Part shown: positions 24,693-33,778 of the stretch, piece by piece
How the letters are laid out: each line of letters starts with the position of its first letter
Numbering within the stretch: the stretch's first letter is position 1
DNA from: Bacteroidales bacterium
GTDB taxonomy: Bacteria; Bacteroidota; Bacteroidia; Bacteroidales; JAGONC01
DNA: 53,739 nt
Assembly: GCA_028716265.1 (NCBI GenBank)
Contig: JAQUQD010000011.1
Coordinates: 1 to 53,739, forward strand
Direction of reading: 5' to 3'
Position numbers and translations under genes: made by a program
The notes under the pieces: generated by a model
What the model saw: only the letters and a program-made list of their open reading frames with translations
What the model was told of the DNA's origin: nothing
Database searches by the model: none

Positions 24693-25591
24693 TCAAACAG
24701 GTTATTGCTATTTTTATCCTGCTGCTGGGTCTGTCAGTGAATGCCCAGGAATTCAAGGCCTCCGTCAGCGTCTCAGCCAGTGAGCTGGAAGGTACCGACC
24801 GAAGGATATTTGAAGAGCTGCAGTCGGCCCTGTATGAATTCATCAATGAACGGGCCTGGACCAACTATACTTTTTCCCCTGAGGAACGTATCGAATGCTC
24901 GTTCATGCTCTCCCTCTCCAACAGGATCAGCGGCAGCGAATACGAAGGGAGACTGAACGTGGTGTTCAGAAGGCCAGTGTTCCAGACATCCTACGAAACA
25001 CCCATGTTCAATTATATTGACAAGGATGTCCGGATAAAGTACGATATGGGCGAACCTCTGAATTATTCGGATAACTCCTATACATCCAGCGTCACGTCGC
25101 TTTTTGCATATTATGTGTACATTATACTTGGTTTGGATTTTGATTCATTCAGCCCTAATGGCGGCACACCCTTCTACCAGAAAGCACAAAACATTGTCAA
25201 TTCTGCCCAGTCTTCTGTTGAAAAAGGATGGAAGTCATTTGAAAGCCAGCGAAACAGATACTGGCTGGTCGAAAACCTGTTGAATTCATCCTATTCATCA
25301 GCAAGGCAGTTTTTATACAAATACCACCGGAGAGGGCTCGATGTGATGTCGAGTAACCTGGAAATGGGAAGGGGAACCATCGCCGAGTCACTGGAAGACC
25401 TCAGAAAAGCCAACCGTGTTAAACCCGGCCTGTACCTGGTATCCATCATACTCGACACAAAACGAGAAGAGATCGGGAATATTTTCAAAGAAGCATCACC
25501 CATGGATAAGACCAGGGCGTTGAATGTCCTTTCAGAAATCGACCCTGCCAATTCAAACACCTATCAGCGGTTGTTCGCTACCGAAAATTAG
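24689..25591 (+). CDS. DUF4835 / PorD-like exported protein
   Basis: 300 aa with a signal peptide (MIKQVIAIFILLLGLSVNAQ). It then has the family pattern EFKASVSVSASELEGTDRRIFEELQ, DKDVRIKYDMGEPLNY and SLFAYYVYIILGLDFDSFSPNGG. DUF4835 proteins are annotated as PorD, a periplasmic factor linked to type IX secretion in Porphyromonas. It overlaps coaBC by four bases. The presence of PorD next to coaBC/recN is the usual Bacteroidota arrangement. Molecular role is not established from sequence. Confidence 0.88.
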   Translation: MIKQVIAIFILLLGLSVNAQEFKASVSVSASELEGTDRRIFEELQSALYEFINERAWTNYTFSPEERIECSFMLSLSNRISGSEYEGRLNVVFRRPVFQTSYETPMFNYIDKDVRIKYDMGEPLNYSDNSYTSSVTSLFAYYVYIILGLDFDSFSPNGGTPFYQKAQNIVNSAQSSVEKGWKSFESQRNRYWLVENLLNSSYSSARQFLYKYHRRGLDVMSSNLEMGRGTIAESLEDLRKANRVKPGLYLVSIILDTKREEIGNIFKEASPMDKTRALNVLSEIDPANSNTYQRLFATEN

Positions 25592-25615
25592 CAGCAACCG
25601 AGTGATGATCTTTGT

Positions 25616-25623
25616 TATTTTTG
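25616..25623 (+). promoter_or_regulatory. -7 box for recN
   Basis: TATTTTTG (TAnnTTTG), 25 nt before the recN ATG at 25649. The 57-nt gap after porD suggests recN can be transcribed separately. Confidence 0.45.
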
Positions 25624-25648
25624 TTTTTCAACGATCAGACACCCAGGG

Positions 25649-27316
25649 ATGCTGAGCCACCTTACCATAAAGAACTATGCACTGATCCGTGAGCTGGATA
25701 TCGAAATGGCGGGCGGTTTTGAAGTCATTACCGGAGAAACGGGTGCCGGTAAATCCATTTTGCTTGGAGCCCTCTCGCTGATCCTAGGCCAAAGGGCCGA
25801 TGCATCGCTGCTCAATGAAAAGGATAAAAAATGCATCGTCGAAGGAACTTTCAGGATAACTGGTTACTTGCTGGAATCCTTCTTCCGGAATAACGACCTC
25901 GATTATCAGGATGCTACCCTGATCAGACGGGAAATCAGTCCAAACGGAACGTCCAGGGCGTTCATCAACGACACTCCCGTTACGGTCGCACTGGTCAGAG
26001 AACTGGGTGAGAAACTGGTGAACATCCATTCACAATACCAGACCCTCACGCTGAATGATGCAAGTTTCCAGATGACGGTAGTGGATAATTACGCCGGGAT
26101 CATCCCCCAGGTCAGTGCATACCGCGAAAAGTTCGATCAACTGTCCCGGATGAAGACGACCCTTCGCCAGCTTGGCGAACAGGAAAACAAGTCGCAATCG
26201 GAACAGGAATATGTGCAGTTCCTCTTCGATGAACTTGAAAAGGCTCAATTGCGATCTGGAGAGCAGGACGTGATCGAAAAGGAACTCCAGATCCTGACAA
26301 ATGCCGAAGAGATCAAATCATGTCTTTACAAAGCATCGCAGACTCTTCTGCACAACGACACCAACATCCTGGACCAGCTCAGGGAACTGATCGCTACTCT
26401 ATCGAGATCGGTCCGTTTTTACCCTAACCTTCAAGTTCTGGTTGACCGGCTCACGGAAGCCGGTATCGAAATGAATGATATTGCGCTGGAGATCGGCCGC
26501 TTAGAAAATCAGGTTGTTTACGATCCACAACGCATTGCAGCGCTTAGTGAACGGATTGACCTGATCAACAAGCTGGAGCACAAACATCACGTTGGAACCA
26601 CAGAGGAGCTACTTGCACTGAAAAACGACCTTGAGCAGAAGATCCGGTCCAGGCAGTCCCTGGCTGAAAAGATCCTTCAACTTGAAGATGAAACAGACCA
26701 GCTGGGGGAAGAGCTGAACCTTTTAGCGGAAGATATATCTTCGAAAAGAAAAGCCATTCTGCCCGGCTTCGAGCGGGAGATCTTTTTTCTTCTTCGCGAC
26801 CTGGGCATGCCAGACGCCCGTTTTACCATCGGACAGAAACAAATGGATTCCCTGACGCGTGACGGTAACGACCAGCTGATGTTCCTGTTCAATGCCAACA
26901 AGGGAGGGGAGATGAAAGAGATTTCAGAGGTCGCTTCGGGGGGTGAGCGCTCAAGGCTGATGCTGGTCCTTAAATCCCTCATTGCACGCAAAAACCTTCT
27001 CCCGACCATAGTTTTTGATGAGATCGACATGGGGATTTCCGGCGAAGTGGCCGGAAAAATGGGCAATATCCTCAGGCGTATGTCGGAGTTCATGCAGGTG
27101 ATCGTCATTACGCACCTTCCTCAGATTGCGGGTAAAGCCCAAACACATTATCTGGTGTATAAAATGGCGGATATCTTCTCAGCGCAGACCCTGCTTAAAA
27201 AACTGACGGAAAGTGAGAGGCTGCAGGAAATAGCCAAGATGCTCAGCGACCAAAAAGTGACCGATTCTGCGATCATGGCAGCCCGCGAACTCCTGAAGTC
27301 CCCTGAAGTGGATTAG
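25649..27316 (+). CDS. recN: DNA repair protein RecN
   Basis: SMC-like ATPase in double-strand break repair, 555 aa. Walker A GETGAGKS is at 29-36, a central coiled coil spans roughly 150-380, the ABC signature VASGGERSRL is at about 427-436 and Walker B TIVFDEIDMGISG is near 454. The order and length are typical of RecN. Its TAG stop abuts the stop of the convergent TonB-domain gene (palindromic TAGCTA), so the 3' ends have no spacer. Confidence 0.96.
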   Translation: MLSHLTIKNYALIRELDIEMAGGFEVITGETGAGKSILLGALSLILGQRADASLLNEKDKKCIVEGTFRITGYLLESFFRNNDLDYQDATLIRREISPNGTSRAFINDTPVTVALVRELGEKLVNIHSQYQTLTLNDASFQMTVVDNYAGIIPQVSAYREKFDQLSRMKTTLRQLGEQENKSQSEQEYVQFLFDELEKAQLRSGEQDVIEKELQILTNAEEIKSCLYKASQTLLHNDTNILDQLRELIATLSRSVRFYPNLQVLVDRLTEAGIEMNDIALEIGRLENQVVYDPQRIAALSERIDLINKLEHKHHVGTTEELLALKNDLEQKIRSRQSLAEKILQLEDETDQLGEELNLLAEDISSKRKAILPGFEREIFFLLRDLGMPDARFTIGQKQMDSLTRDGNDQLMFLFNANKGGEMKEISEVASGGERSRLMLVLKSLIARKNLLPTIVFDEIDMGISGEVAGKMGNILRRMSEFMQVIVITHLPQIAGKAQTHYLVYKMADIFSAQTLLKKLTESERLQEIAKMLSDQKVTDSAIMAARELLKSPEVD

Positions 27317-27802
27317 CTAGTCTTCAGACACCGCATCCGGTGTGTTCTGTCGCCCAAACCGGATCGTATAGGAATACACATCACGCTGTTTTTGAGGGTC
27401 ATTTTCCTGGCGAGGCGGAACAGTTCCCTTTGAAGAATTATACACGATCTGGAAAGAAGGCTGGCTTCTGTTCAGCCGAAAAGGGATCTTTGTGCGCATG
27501 GATGACTCCACGCGCAATCCCCGGTTCCTGACCGGCTCATATTTCAGGAGGCGGACCAGCCGCAATGCTTCTTCATCACACCCGTAACCAATCCCTTTCT
27601 CAATGTGGGCTTCCGTGACGTCTCCCATGTCGTTGACCCGATACTTGATGTATACATCCCCCTCAATTCCCTTCGCAAGAGCTTCCTCCGGATAAGCCTG
27701 GTTGTCCGTCAGAAAAATCTTGAACGCCCTGCTTCCTCCAGGATATTTTGGCAGCGCCAGAAATTTTTTCTTCCTGACCGGATTTTTTTCCTTGTTAGTC
27801 AC
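27317..27802 (-). CDS. TonB C-terminal-domain protein without a membrane anchor
   Basis: 161 aa. Residues about 15-110 match the TonB C-terminal fold: PGGSRAFKIFLTDNQAYPEEA, GDVYIKYRVNDMGDVTEAHI, GCDEEALRLVRLLKYEPVRNRG. TonB normally couples ExbBD to outer-membrane receptors, but here no transmembrane helix, signal peptide or proline-rich spacer precedes it; the N terminus is basic (MTNKEKNPVRKKK). The start is GTG at 27802; the nearby ATG is in another frame and stops at once. It could be a truncated tonB, a cytoplasmic use of the fold, or a gene with a wrongly sited start. No exbB/D nearby. Confidence 0.75.
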   Translation of the reverse strand: MTNKEKNPVRKKKFLALPKYPGGSRAFKIFLTDNQAYPEEALAKGIEGDVYIKYRVNDMGDVTEAHIEKGIGYGCDEEALRLVRLLKYEPVRNRGLRVESSMRTKIPFRLNRSQPSFQIVYNSSKGTVPPRQENDPQKQRDVYSYTIRFGRQNTPDAVSED

Positions 27803-27890
27803 GACAGCAACGTTTGACCATCCAAAGATACAAAATCGAACGATCTGTTATTTACTATGATTACCGTTATATGACATCGATATATTTCAT

Positions 27891-27939
27891 TAAATTTGTC
27901 AGAAGTATGATTCGTTTCACAAAACAAAAATCCCGGAGG
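27891..27939 (+). promoter_or_regulatory. -7 box and strong Shine-Dalgarno for the acyl-CoA dehydrogenase
   Basis: TAAATTTG at 27891-27898 matches TAnnTTTG. GGAGG at 27935-27939 lies 5 nt before the ATG at 27945, a perfect Shine-Dalgarno core that is rare among the genes in this window. Confidence 0.55.
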
Positions 27940-27944
27940 TATCC

Positions 27945-29090
27945 ATGATCGATTTTTCCTTATCCCCCGAACAACAGGTTATCGTCGAAAAATACCGTGA
28001 TTTCACCAACCGGTGGATCATTCCCAATCGCATGAAGTACGATGAGCTGGCAGAATTTCCATGGGAGATCATCAAAGCTTCGTATGATGAAGGGATCATC
28101 AACGGCCCCATTCCGAAAGAGTATGGCGGCAATGGATTCGATCAGGTTGGCAGTGCCCTGCAATCCGAAGAGCTGGGCGCAGGGTGTATCGGGATAGGCA
28201 TCTGCATCGATGCCAATACTCTGGCGCTGACTCCCTTGCTTATCGCAGGGAGTGACGAGCAAAAAAAGAAATTCTTTGGCCGCATACGAGAGGAAAAAGG
28301 AGTTGCTGCTTATTGCCTCACGGAACCAAACGCTGGCTCGGATGTGCAGGCAATCAGTTCATACGCTGCGAAAAAAGGGGATAAATACGTATTAAATGGT
28401 CATAAACGGTTCATTACCAACGGCGAAGTTGCATCGTTCCATACGGTGTTTGCCATCACTGATCCTGAAAAGGGCAGCCGCAGCCTTAGTGCATTCATTG
28501 TACCCCTTGACCTTCCCGGGATAGAGATCGTCAGCCGGCTGGATAAAATGGGACAGAAGGCTTCTGTCCAGAACGAGATCAAATACCACGATGTGGAGGT
28601 TCCTGCTGCAAATGTTCTTGGAGAGGAGGGCAGGGGATTCCTTATTGCGATGAAGACGTTTGACCGGACCCGGACGGGCGTGGCTGCGCTCAGCATCGGG
28701 GTGGCGCGCTCTGCCTATGAGATATCAAAAGAATGGGCGCAGAAACGTATACAATTTGGAAAACCGATCGCTGCCAACCAGGCCATCGGATTTATGCTGG
28801 CCGATATGGCCACCGAAATCGAAGCAGCACGTGCACTGACATGGCAAGCTGCCTGGGCGCACGATACAGGTCAGCGGAGCGCCTCCAAACTGGCCGCCAT
28901 GTCCAAGATGTACGCCTCAGATATGGCGATGAGAGTCACTACCGACGCAGTCCAGGTGATGGGAGGGGAAGGATATTCCAGGGAATATCCGGTCGAGAAG
29001 ATGATGCGCGACGCCAAACTCTGCCAGATCTATGAAGGCACCAACCAGGTTCAGCGGATCGTTATTTCAAAAAGCATCCTGAAAGGGTGA
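27945..29090 (+). CDS. Acyl-CoA dehydrogenase (short/medium-chain type)
   Basis: FAD-dependent enzyme, 381 aa, introducing the alpha-beta double bond in acyl-CoA. The FAD/substrate segment AAYCLTEPNAGSDVQ, the KRFITNG motif and the catalytic base Glu364 in QIYEGTNQVQRI are visible, as is QVMGGEGYSREYPVEKMMRDA. Length fits the soluble homotetrameric butyryl-CoA dehydrogenase class. No etfAB is adjacent. It faces the longer acyl-CoA dehydrogenase gene with directly abutting stops (TGATCA). It could work in beta-oxidation or, reversed with ETF bifurcation, in butyrate formation; sequence does not decide. Confidence 0.92.
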   Translation: MIDFSLSPEQQVIVEKYRDFTNRWIIPNRMKYDELAEFPWEIIKASYDEGIINGPIPKEYGGNGFDQVGSALQSEELGAGCIGIGICIDANTLALTPLLIAGSDEQKKKFFGRIREEKGVAAYCLTEPNAGSDVQAISSYAAKKGDKYVLNGHKRFITNGEVASFHTVFAITDPEKGSRSLSAFIVPLDLPGIEIVSRLDKMGQKASVQNEIKYHDVEVPAANVLGEEGRGFLIAMKTFDRTRTGVAALSIGVARSAYEISKEWAQKRIQFGKPIAANQAIGFMLADMATEIEAARALTWQAAWAHDTGQRSASKLAAMSKMYASDMAMRVTTDAVQVMGGEGYSREYPVEKMMRDAKLCQIYEGTNQVQRIVISKSILKG

Positions 29091-30875
29091 TCAAAGGAAA
29101 TAGCGGTTCTCCTCCAAAAGCCGACAGGCAATCCTGAGCCGGGCCTCCTTCACATTCACCGGTGGCACGATGGTGAAACGGCCGATCCTCTCCAACCAGA
29201 TACGATGTTCGTTGCCCGTCGCGAAGGAATTCACAGCATCGGTCGCTGCCTTCTTGATCAGGTGAGCCGCATCATAGATGGTGACCTCCATGATGTCCCT
29301 GTAAAGGCCAATGCCTTCCTCCCCGTAAAGCTTCTCAAGTTTCTGCACACGTAACATGGTCGATTCAACCGCATATACATTCATGATGATGTCTGAAATA
29401 TTGAAAAGGATCATCTGCTCTTCGGTCAGGTTGCGTTCAAATTTTTTGGATATGGCTCCGAGCAGGAAGAGAGCGATGCGTTTAAAATTTTTGATATAGA
29501 AATATTTCTCCTTATAGTAGGTGAGCTTTGTGGGATCGTCCTGACGTAGCTCCTTCCATTCCTTCACTACGTGGTTGGCATAGCGCACCACATCGAATCC
29601 TGAGCGAAGGGCTTTCTTTATGGTCGTGTCGGCAACCAGTAACCGATTGATTTCATTAGTCCCCTCAAAGATCCGGTTGATCCTCGAGTCGCGGTAGGCC
29701 CTGTCGACGTTTGTCTCTGAAGAAAAGCCCATGCCTCCAAAGATCTGCACAGCCTCATCAACTATGTAGTTAAGTGCCTCAGAACCAAATACTTTTAAAA
29801 TAGCCGCCTCAATGGCATACTGGGCGATCCCCTCGATGGCAGCTTTATTCTTATCCATCCCGGATCCTTTCAGCTCCCCAATGGCCTGGTCTACATCATG
29901 GCTGGCCCTGTATACGGCCGATTCCGTCACAAACGTCTTGATCAGCTGTTCAGCCAGCTTGTATTTGATGGCGCCGAACGTTCCGATCGTACGTCCAAAC
30001 TGTTTTCTTTCATTGGCGTAGTTGACCGACAGGGTTATGGCTCTTTTGGCTGCACCCAGGACGGTCCCGCCAAGCTTGATCCTTCCCATGTGAAGAATGT
30101 TCAGAGCGATCCGGAATCCTTCTCCCTGCCTGCCTAAAAGATTTTCAACAGGTACCTTCACATCGTTGAAAAAGATCTGCACGGTAGAGGAGCCTTTGAT
30201 TCCCATCTTCTTCTCCTCCGGCAGGATGACGACACCCGGCCAGTCGCGTTCCACGATAAATGCGCTGTGTACCCTGTCGTTCCCTACCTTGGCGAAAACA
30301 GTCAGGATGTCGGCGAACCCCCCGTTGGTGATCCACATTTTCTGACCGTTGAGGATATAGTGTCTGCCATCGGGCGACAACAACGCCCTGGTCTTTCCGG
30401 CATTGGCATCCGATCCTGCATTGGGTTCGGTCAGGCAGTATGCAGCCGCCCATTCACCGGAAGCGAGTTTTGGAAGATAATGTTCCTTCTGGGACTCGTT
30501 GCCATAGTAAAGGATGGGAAGGGTACCAATACCCGTGTGGGCCGAGTAAGCAACCGAAAAAGAATATCCGGATCCCATCGACTCGCTGGCCAGCATCGAG
30601 GTAACGAACGATTGTTCAAAACCGCCATACTTTTCAGGCAGGGAAATTCCCAGCAGGCCAAGCTCACCGGCTTTTTGCAGCAAGCTGCGCATGAGCCCTT
30701 CTTCCTGGTTGTCGATCCGGTCGAGCAGGGGATATACTTCCGTGTCAAGAAAATCATGGCAGGTCTGCCGGATCATATGCTGCTCCTCATCAAATTCCTC
30801 CGGGATAAAGATATGGCCGGCATCTGTTTCATGGATAAGAAATTCACCTCCGGATAATCTTCGTTTATCGTTCAT
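29091..30875 (-). CDS. Acyl-CoA dehydrogenase, VLCAD/ACAD9-like with C-terminal extension
   Basis: 594 aa. The standard acyl-CoA dehydrogenase core covers residues about 25-415: YCLTEPNAGSDAN (146-158), KMWITNGG, QIFGGMGFSSE and the catalytic Glu404 in RIFEGTNEINR. A helical C-terminal domain of about 180 residues follows, as in very-long-chain and ACAD9-type enzymes, where it mediates membrane association. It probably acts on long-chain acyl-CoA. Paired tail-to-tail with the shorter dehydrogenase, suggesting complementary chain-length ranges (inference). It starts 29 nt from the clpC stop, so it may be read through from clpC. Confidence 0.92.
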   Translation of the reverse strand: MNDKRRLSGGEFLIHETDAGHIFIPEEFDEEQHMIRQTCHDFLDTEVYPLLDRIDNQEEGLMRSLLQKAGELGLLGISLPEKYGGFEQSFVTSMLASESMGSGYSFSVAYSAHTGIGTLPILYYGNESQKEHYLPKLASGEWAAAYCLTEPNAGSDANAGKTRALLSPDGRHYILNGQKMWITNGGFADILTVFAKVGNDRVHSAFIVERDWPGVVILPEEKKMGIKGSSTVQIFFNDVKVPVENLLGRQGEGFRIALNILHMGRIKLGGTVLGAAKRAITLSVNYANERKQFGRTIGTFGAIKYKLAEQLIKTFVTESAVYRASHDVDQAIGELKGSGMDKNKAAIEGIAQYAIEAAILKVFGSEALNYIVDEAVQIFGGMGFSSETNVDRAYRDSRINRIFEGTNEINRLLVADTTIKKALRSGFDVVRYANHVVKEWKELRQDDPTKLTYYKEKYFYIKNFKRIALFLLGAISKKFERNLTEEQMILFNISDIIMNVYAVESTMLRVQKLEKLYGEEGIGLYRDIMEVTIYDAAHLIKKAATDAVNSFATGNEHRIWLERIGRFTIVPPVNVKEARLRIACRLLEENRYFL

Positions 30876-30904
30876 GAAAAGTACGTTTGAAATTGAAAAT
30901 ATGA

Positions 30905-33451
30905 TCAGACCGTAGGTGCTTTTTCGGTCTGCCTGTTGATCGTGATGCTAATGTCTTCACTAGTCTTGTCCAGATCCACTAGTATGGAATCGCCTGTGGT
31001 GAACTCGGTTTTGATCAGCTCTTCAGCCAGCGGGTCTTCGATGTATTTTTGAATGGCGCGTTTGAGCGGTCGGGCACCGAACTGAGCATCCCACCCTTTT
31101 TCAACAATGAAATCCTTGGCCGTCTGAGTGACAGTTATGGTATATCCCAGTGTCTCCACCCGTTTGAACAGGAAAGCAAGCTCGATGTCGATGATCTTGT
31201 GGATATCCTCACGTTCCAGCGGATTGAAGATGACCACATCATCGATGCGGTTCAGGAACTCAGGAGCGAAGGTCTTTTTCAGTGCATTTTCGATGACACT
31301 CTTTGTGAAATCAGCGCTGGCCGACTTGCGGGCTGCCGTTGAAAATCCCACTCCCTGCCCGAAATCTTTCAGCTGTCTGCTTCCGATGTTGGACGTCATG
31401 ATGACGATCGTGTTCTTGAAGTCCACTTTCCGGCCAAAGCTGTCGGTGAGCACGCCATCGTCCAGCACCTGCAGCAGCAGGTGAAAGATGTCAGGATGGG
31501 CTTTTTCGATCTCATCCAGCAGGACAATGGAGTAGGGCTTTCTTCTGACCTTCTCGGTCAGCTGGCCGCCTTCTTCGTATCCGACATATCCCGGAGGCGC
31601 TCCCACGAGGCGTGACACGGCAAATTTCTCCATGAACTCGCTCATGTCGATGCGAACCAGGGCATCCACGGAGTCAAAAAGGTACTCGGCCAGCACTTTA
31701 GCCAGGTGTGTCTTTCCCACGCCGGTGGGACCGAGGAAAATGAAACTGCCAATCGGCTTGCTGGGATCCTTCAATCCCGCCCGGTTTCTGCGGATGGCAC
31801 GTACGACCTTCTTGATGGCCTCACCCTGTCCAATGACCGCATGTTCCAGCTCTTCCTCCATTTTGATCAACCGGTTGCTTTCATTCTGTGCAATGCGTTG
31901 AACGGGGATACCCGTCATCATGGCTACCACCTCAGCCACATTTTCTGCATTCACCGTCTGACGGCTGATGTTCGACGCATCCTCCCAATTCTTCTTGGCG
32001 ACTTCCAGTTGCTCCTGAAGCTTGCGTTCGATATCCCTGAATTCAGCAGCCTCTTCAAACTTCTGGCTGTTAATGGCTTTTGTTTTTTTCTTTCTGCTTT
32101 CTTCTATCGAATTTTCGATGTCGATGATTTCCTGGGGTACGTTGATGTTGATGATATGGACCCTTGAACCGGCTTCATCCAGGGCGTCGATGGCTTTGTC
32201 GGGCAAATACCGGTCGGTGATGTAGCGGGTAGTCAGCGACACACAGGCTTTGATAGCATCATCGGTATATTTCACCAGGTGATGGTCTTCGTATTTTTCT
32301 TTAATATTATGCAGGATCTCGATCGTTTCTTCCGGTGAAGTCGGATCAACGATTATTTTCTGAAAACGGCGTTCCAGTGCCCCGTCCTTTTCAATGTACT
32401 GTCTGTACTCGTCGAGCGTTGTGGCGCCGATGCATTGGATCTCTCCGCGCGAAAGGGCAGGTTTGAACATGTTGGAAGCATCCAGGGAGCCGGAGGCGTT
32501 TCCTGCTCCGACAATGGTATGGATCTCATCAATGAACAGGATGATGTCCCTGTTTTTCTCCAGTTCGTTGAGGACGGCTTTCATCCTTTCCTCAAACTGT
32601 CCCCTGTACTTGGTACCGGCCACCAGAGATGCCAGGTCGAGGGTGAAGATGCGTTTGTTAAAAAGAGCCCTTGACACCTTCCGTTCCACGATACGGAGTG
32701 CGAGTCCTTCGGCGATGGCGGATTTGCCGACTCCAGGTTCTCCGATCAGGATCGGATTGTTCTTTTTTCTGCGGCTGAGAATCTGTGCTATACGCTCCAG
32801 TTCTTTTTCGCGTCCGACGATTGGATCCAGACGGCCTTCCTCAGCCGCCTTGGTGATGTCGCGTCCGAAGTTATCAAGCACAGGGGTCTTGGATTTGGAG
32901 TCGGAGGTTTTTTTGAGGTTGCTGGTGAGTCCCCGGCCGCTTTCCTCCTGGTCATCATCGGCCGTTCCGCCCGGAAGCTCATCTGATGTTTCCAGGGGAG
33001 AGGGAGCGTCCTTGTCCGAGATGATGGCTTTCACCTCAGTTTTTACCGACTCATAGTCAATACCATATCTTTTCAGAGTCTTACTGACCAGGTTGTCTTC
33101 ATCCTTAAGGATTGCAAGCAGAAGATGTTCAGTTCCGATGGTCTCACTTTGAAAGATCCTTGCTTCCAGATAGGTGAGCTTCAGGGCGCGTTCCGCTTGC
33201 TTGATGAGTGGCAGATTGTCATTGCTGATCGTACGGTTCCCCTTGTTCACGATCGCCTGCTCAATGCGGTATCTGATCTCATTGATATCTGCACCAAGAT
33301 AATTCAGTATTTGTATGGCCAGGCCTGCCCCGTCCCGTATCATACCCAGGAGGAGATGCTCAACGCCAATGTATTCATTACCAAGACGAATGGCTTCCTC
33401 CCTGCTATACGTCAGGACATCTTTGACCCGTTGTGAGAATTTTGCTTCCAT
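30905..33451 (-). CDS. clpC: ATP-dependent Clp protease ATP-binding subunit ClpC
   Basis: AAA+ unfoldase, 848 aa, that feeds ClpP. Two Clp N-terminal repeats (about 1-145, starting FSQRVKDVLTYSREEAIRLG), first AAA module with Walker A GEPGVGKS near 237, a UVR-like linker around residues 420-460 (KTKAINSQKFEEAAEFRDIE), second AAA module with Walker A GPTGVGKT near 573, and the Clp D2-small domain at the end. The linker and N-domain distinguish ClpC from ClpB and ClpA. A TACCTTTG box (minus) ends 5 nt before the ATG. Confidence 0.96.
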   Translation of the reverse strand: MEAKFSQRVKDVLTYSREEAIRLGNEYIGVEHLLLGMIRDGAGLAIQILNYLGADINEIRYRIEQAIVNKGNRTISNDNLPLIKQAERALKLTYLEARIFQSETIGTEHLLLAILKDEDNLVSKTLKRYGIDYESVKTEVKAIISDKDAPSPLETSDELPGGTADDDQEESGRGLTSNLKKTSDSKSKTPVLDNFGRDITKAAEEGRLDPIVGREKELERIAQILSRRKKNNPILIGEPGVGKSAIAEGLALRIVERKVSRALFNKRIFTLDLASLVAGTKYRGQFEERMKAVLNELEKNRDIILFIDEIHTIVGAGNASGSLDASNMFKPALSRGEIQCIGATTLDEYRQYIEKDGALERRFQKIIVDPTSPEETIEILHNIKEKYEDHHLVKYTDDAIKACVSLTTRYITDRYLPDKAIDALDEAGSRVHIININVPQEIIDIENSIEESRKKKTKAINSQKFEEAAEFRDIERKLQEQLEVAKKNWEDASNISRQTVNAENVAEVVAMMTGIPVQRIAQNESNRLIKMEEELEHAVIGQGEAIKKVVRAIRRNRAGLKDPSKPIGSFIFLGPTGVGKTHLAKVLAEYLFDSVDALVRIDMSEFMEKFAVSRLVGAPPGYVGYEEGGQLTEKVRRKPYSIVLLDEIEKAHPDIFHLLLQVLDDGVLTDSFGRKVDFKNTIVIMTSNIGSRQLKDFGQGVGFSTAARKSASADFTKSVIENALKKTFAPEFLNRIDDVVIFNPLEREDIHKIIDIELAFLFKRVETLGYTITVTQTAKDFIVEKGWDAQFGARPLKRAIQKYIEDPLAEELIKTEFTTGDSILVDLDKTSEDISITINRQTEKAPTV

Positions 33452-33456
33452 CTGTG

Positions 33457-33464
33457 CAAAGGTA
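33457..33464 (-). promoter_or_regulatory. -7 box for clpC, leaderless spacing
   Basis: Minus-strand TACCTTTG (TAnnTTTG). Only 5 nt separate it from the ATG at 33451, predicting a leaderless or near-leaderless mRNA. No -33 TTG at 19-21 nt. Confidence 0.5.
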
Positions 33465-33778
33465 CAAAAAAAAAGTTAAAATGCGTTCTGCCAACCTGTT
33501 TTCAAAAAACAAAAGAGGCTACAGATCAAAAATCATTCCATCGGAATTTCATGAATAAACAACATATATCCCATTATGTTCAGACAGCCCTGAACAGATT
33601 TCCCAAAGGTTGTCAGGGAGATGGTTACCAGTTTCAAAATTACTCCGAAATCGAGGGTAAAAATTTACAGAACTCTATTATTATCAACACAATCGTGTTA
33701 GTATAAAAAGAACCGGAAGCAGCGCTGCGAATGGGAAAAAAGCGTACCTTCGTAGCTCAAAAAAGCCACAAACAAGAT
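33465..33778. other. Divergent clpC/gyrA intergenic region
   Basis: About 310 nt without a supported gene. The sequence is AT-rich near 33640-33710; no clear TAnnTTTG box faces gyrA (TACCTTCG at 33745-33752 is one mismatch away). An in-frame extension of gyrA to ATG 33731 lies here. Confidence 0.4.

Noticed and set aside
32394..33056. 220-codon plus-strand frame inside clpC
   Set aside because: Antisense of the AAA module; Ser/Arg-rich shadow translation.
33731..33778. N-terminal extension of GyrA from ATG 33731
   Set aside because: Relatives start at MSEGEKI; the 16 extra residues are basic and not family-like, though they cannot be excluded.
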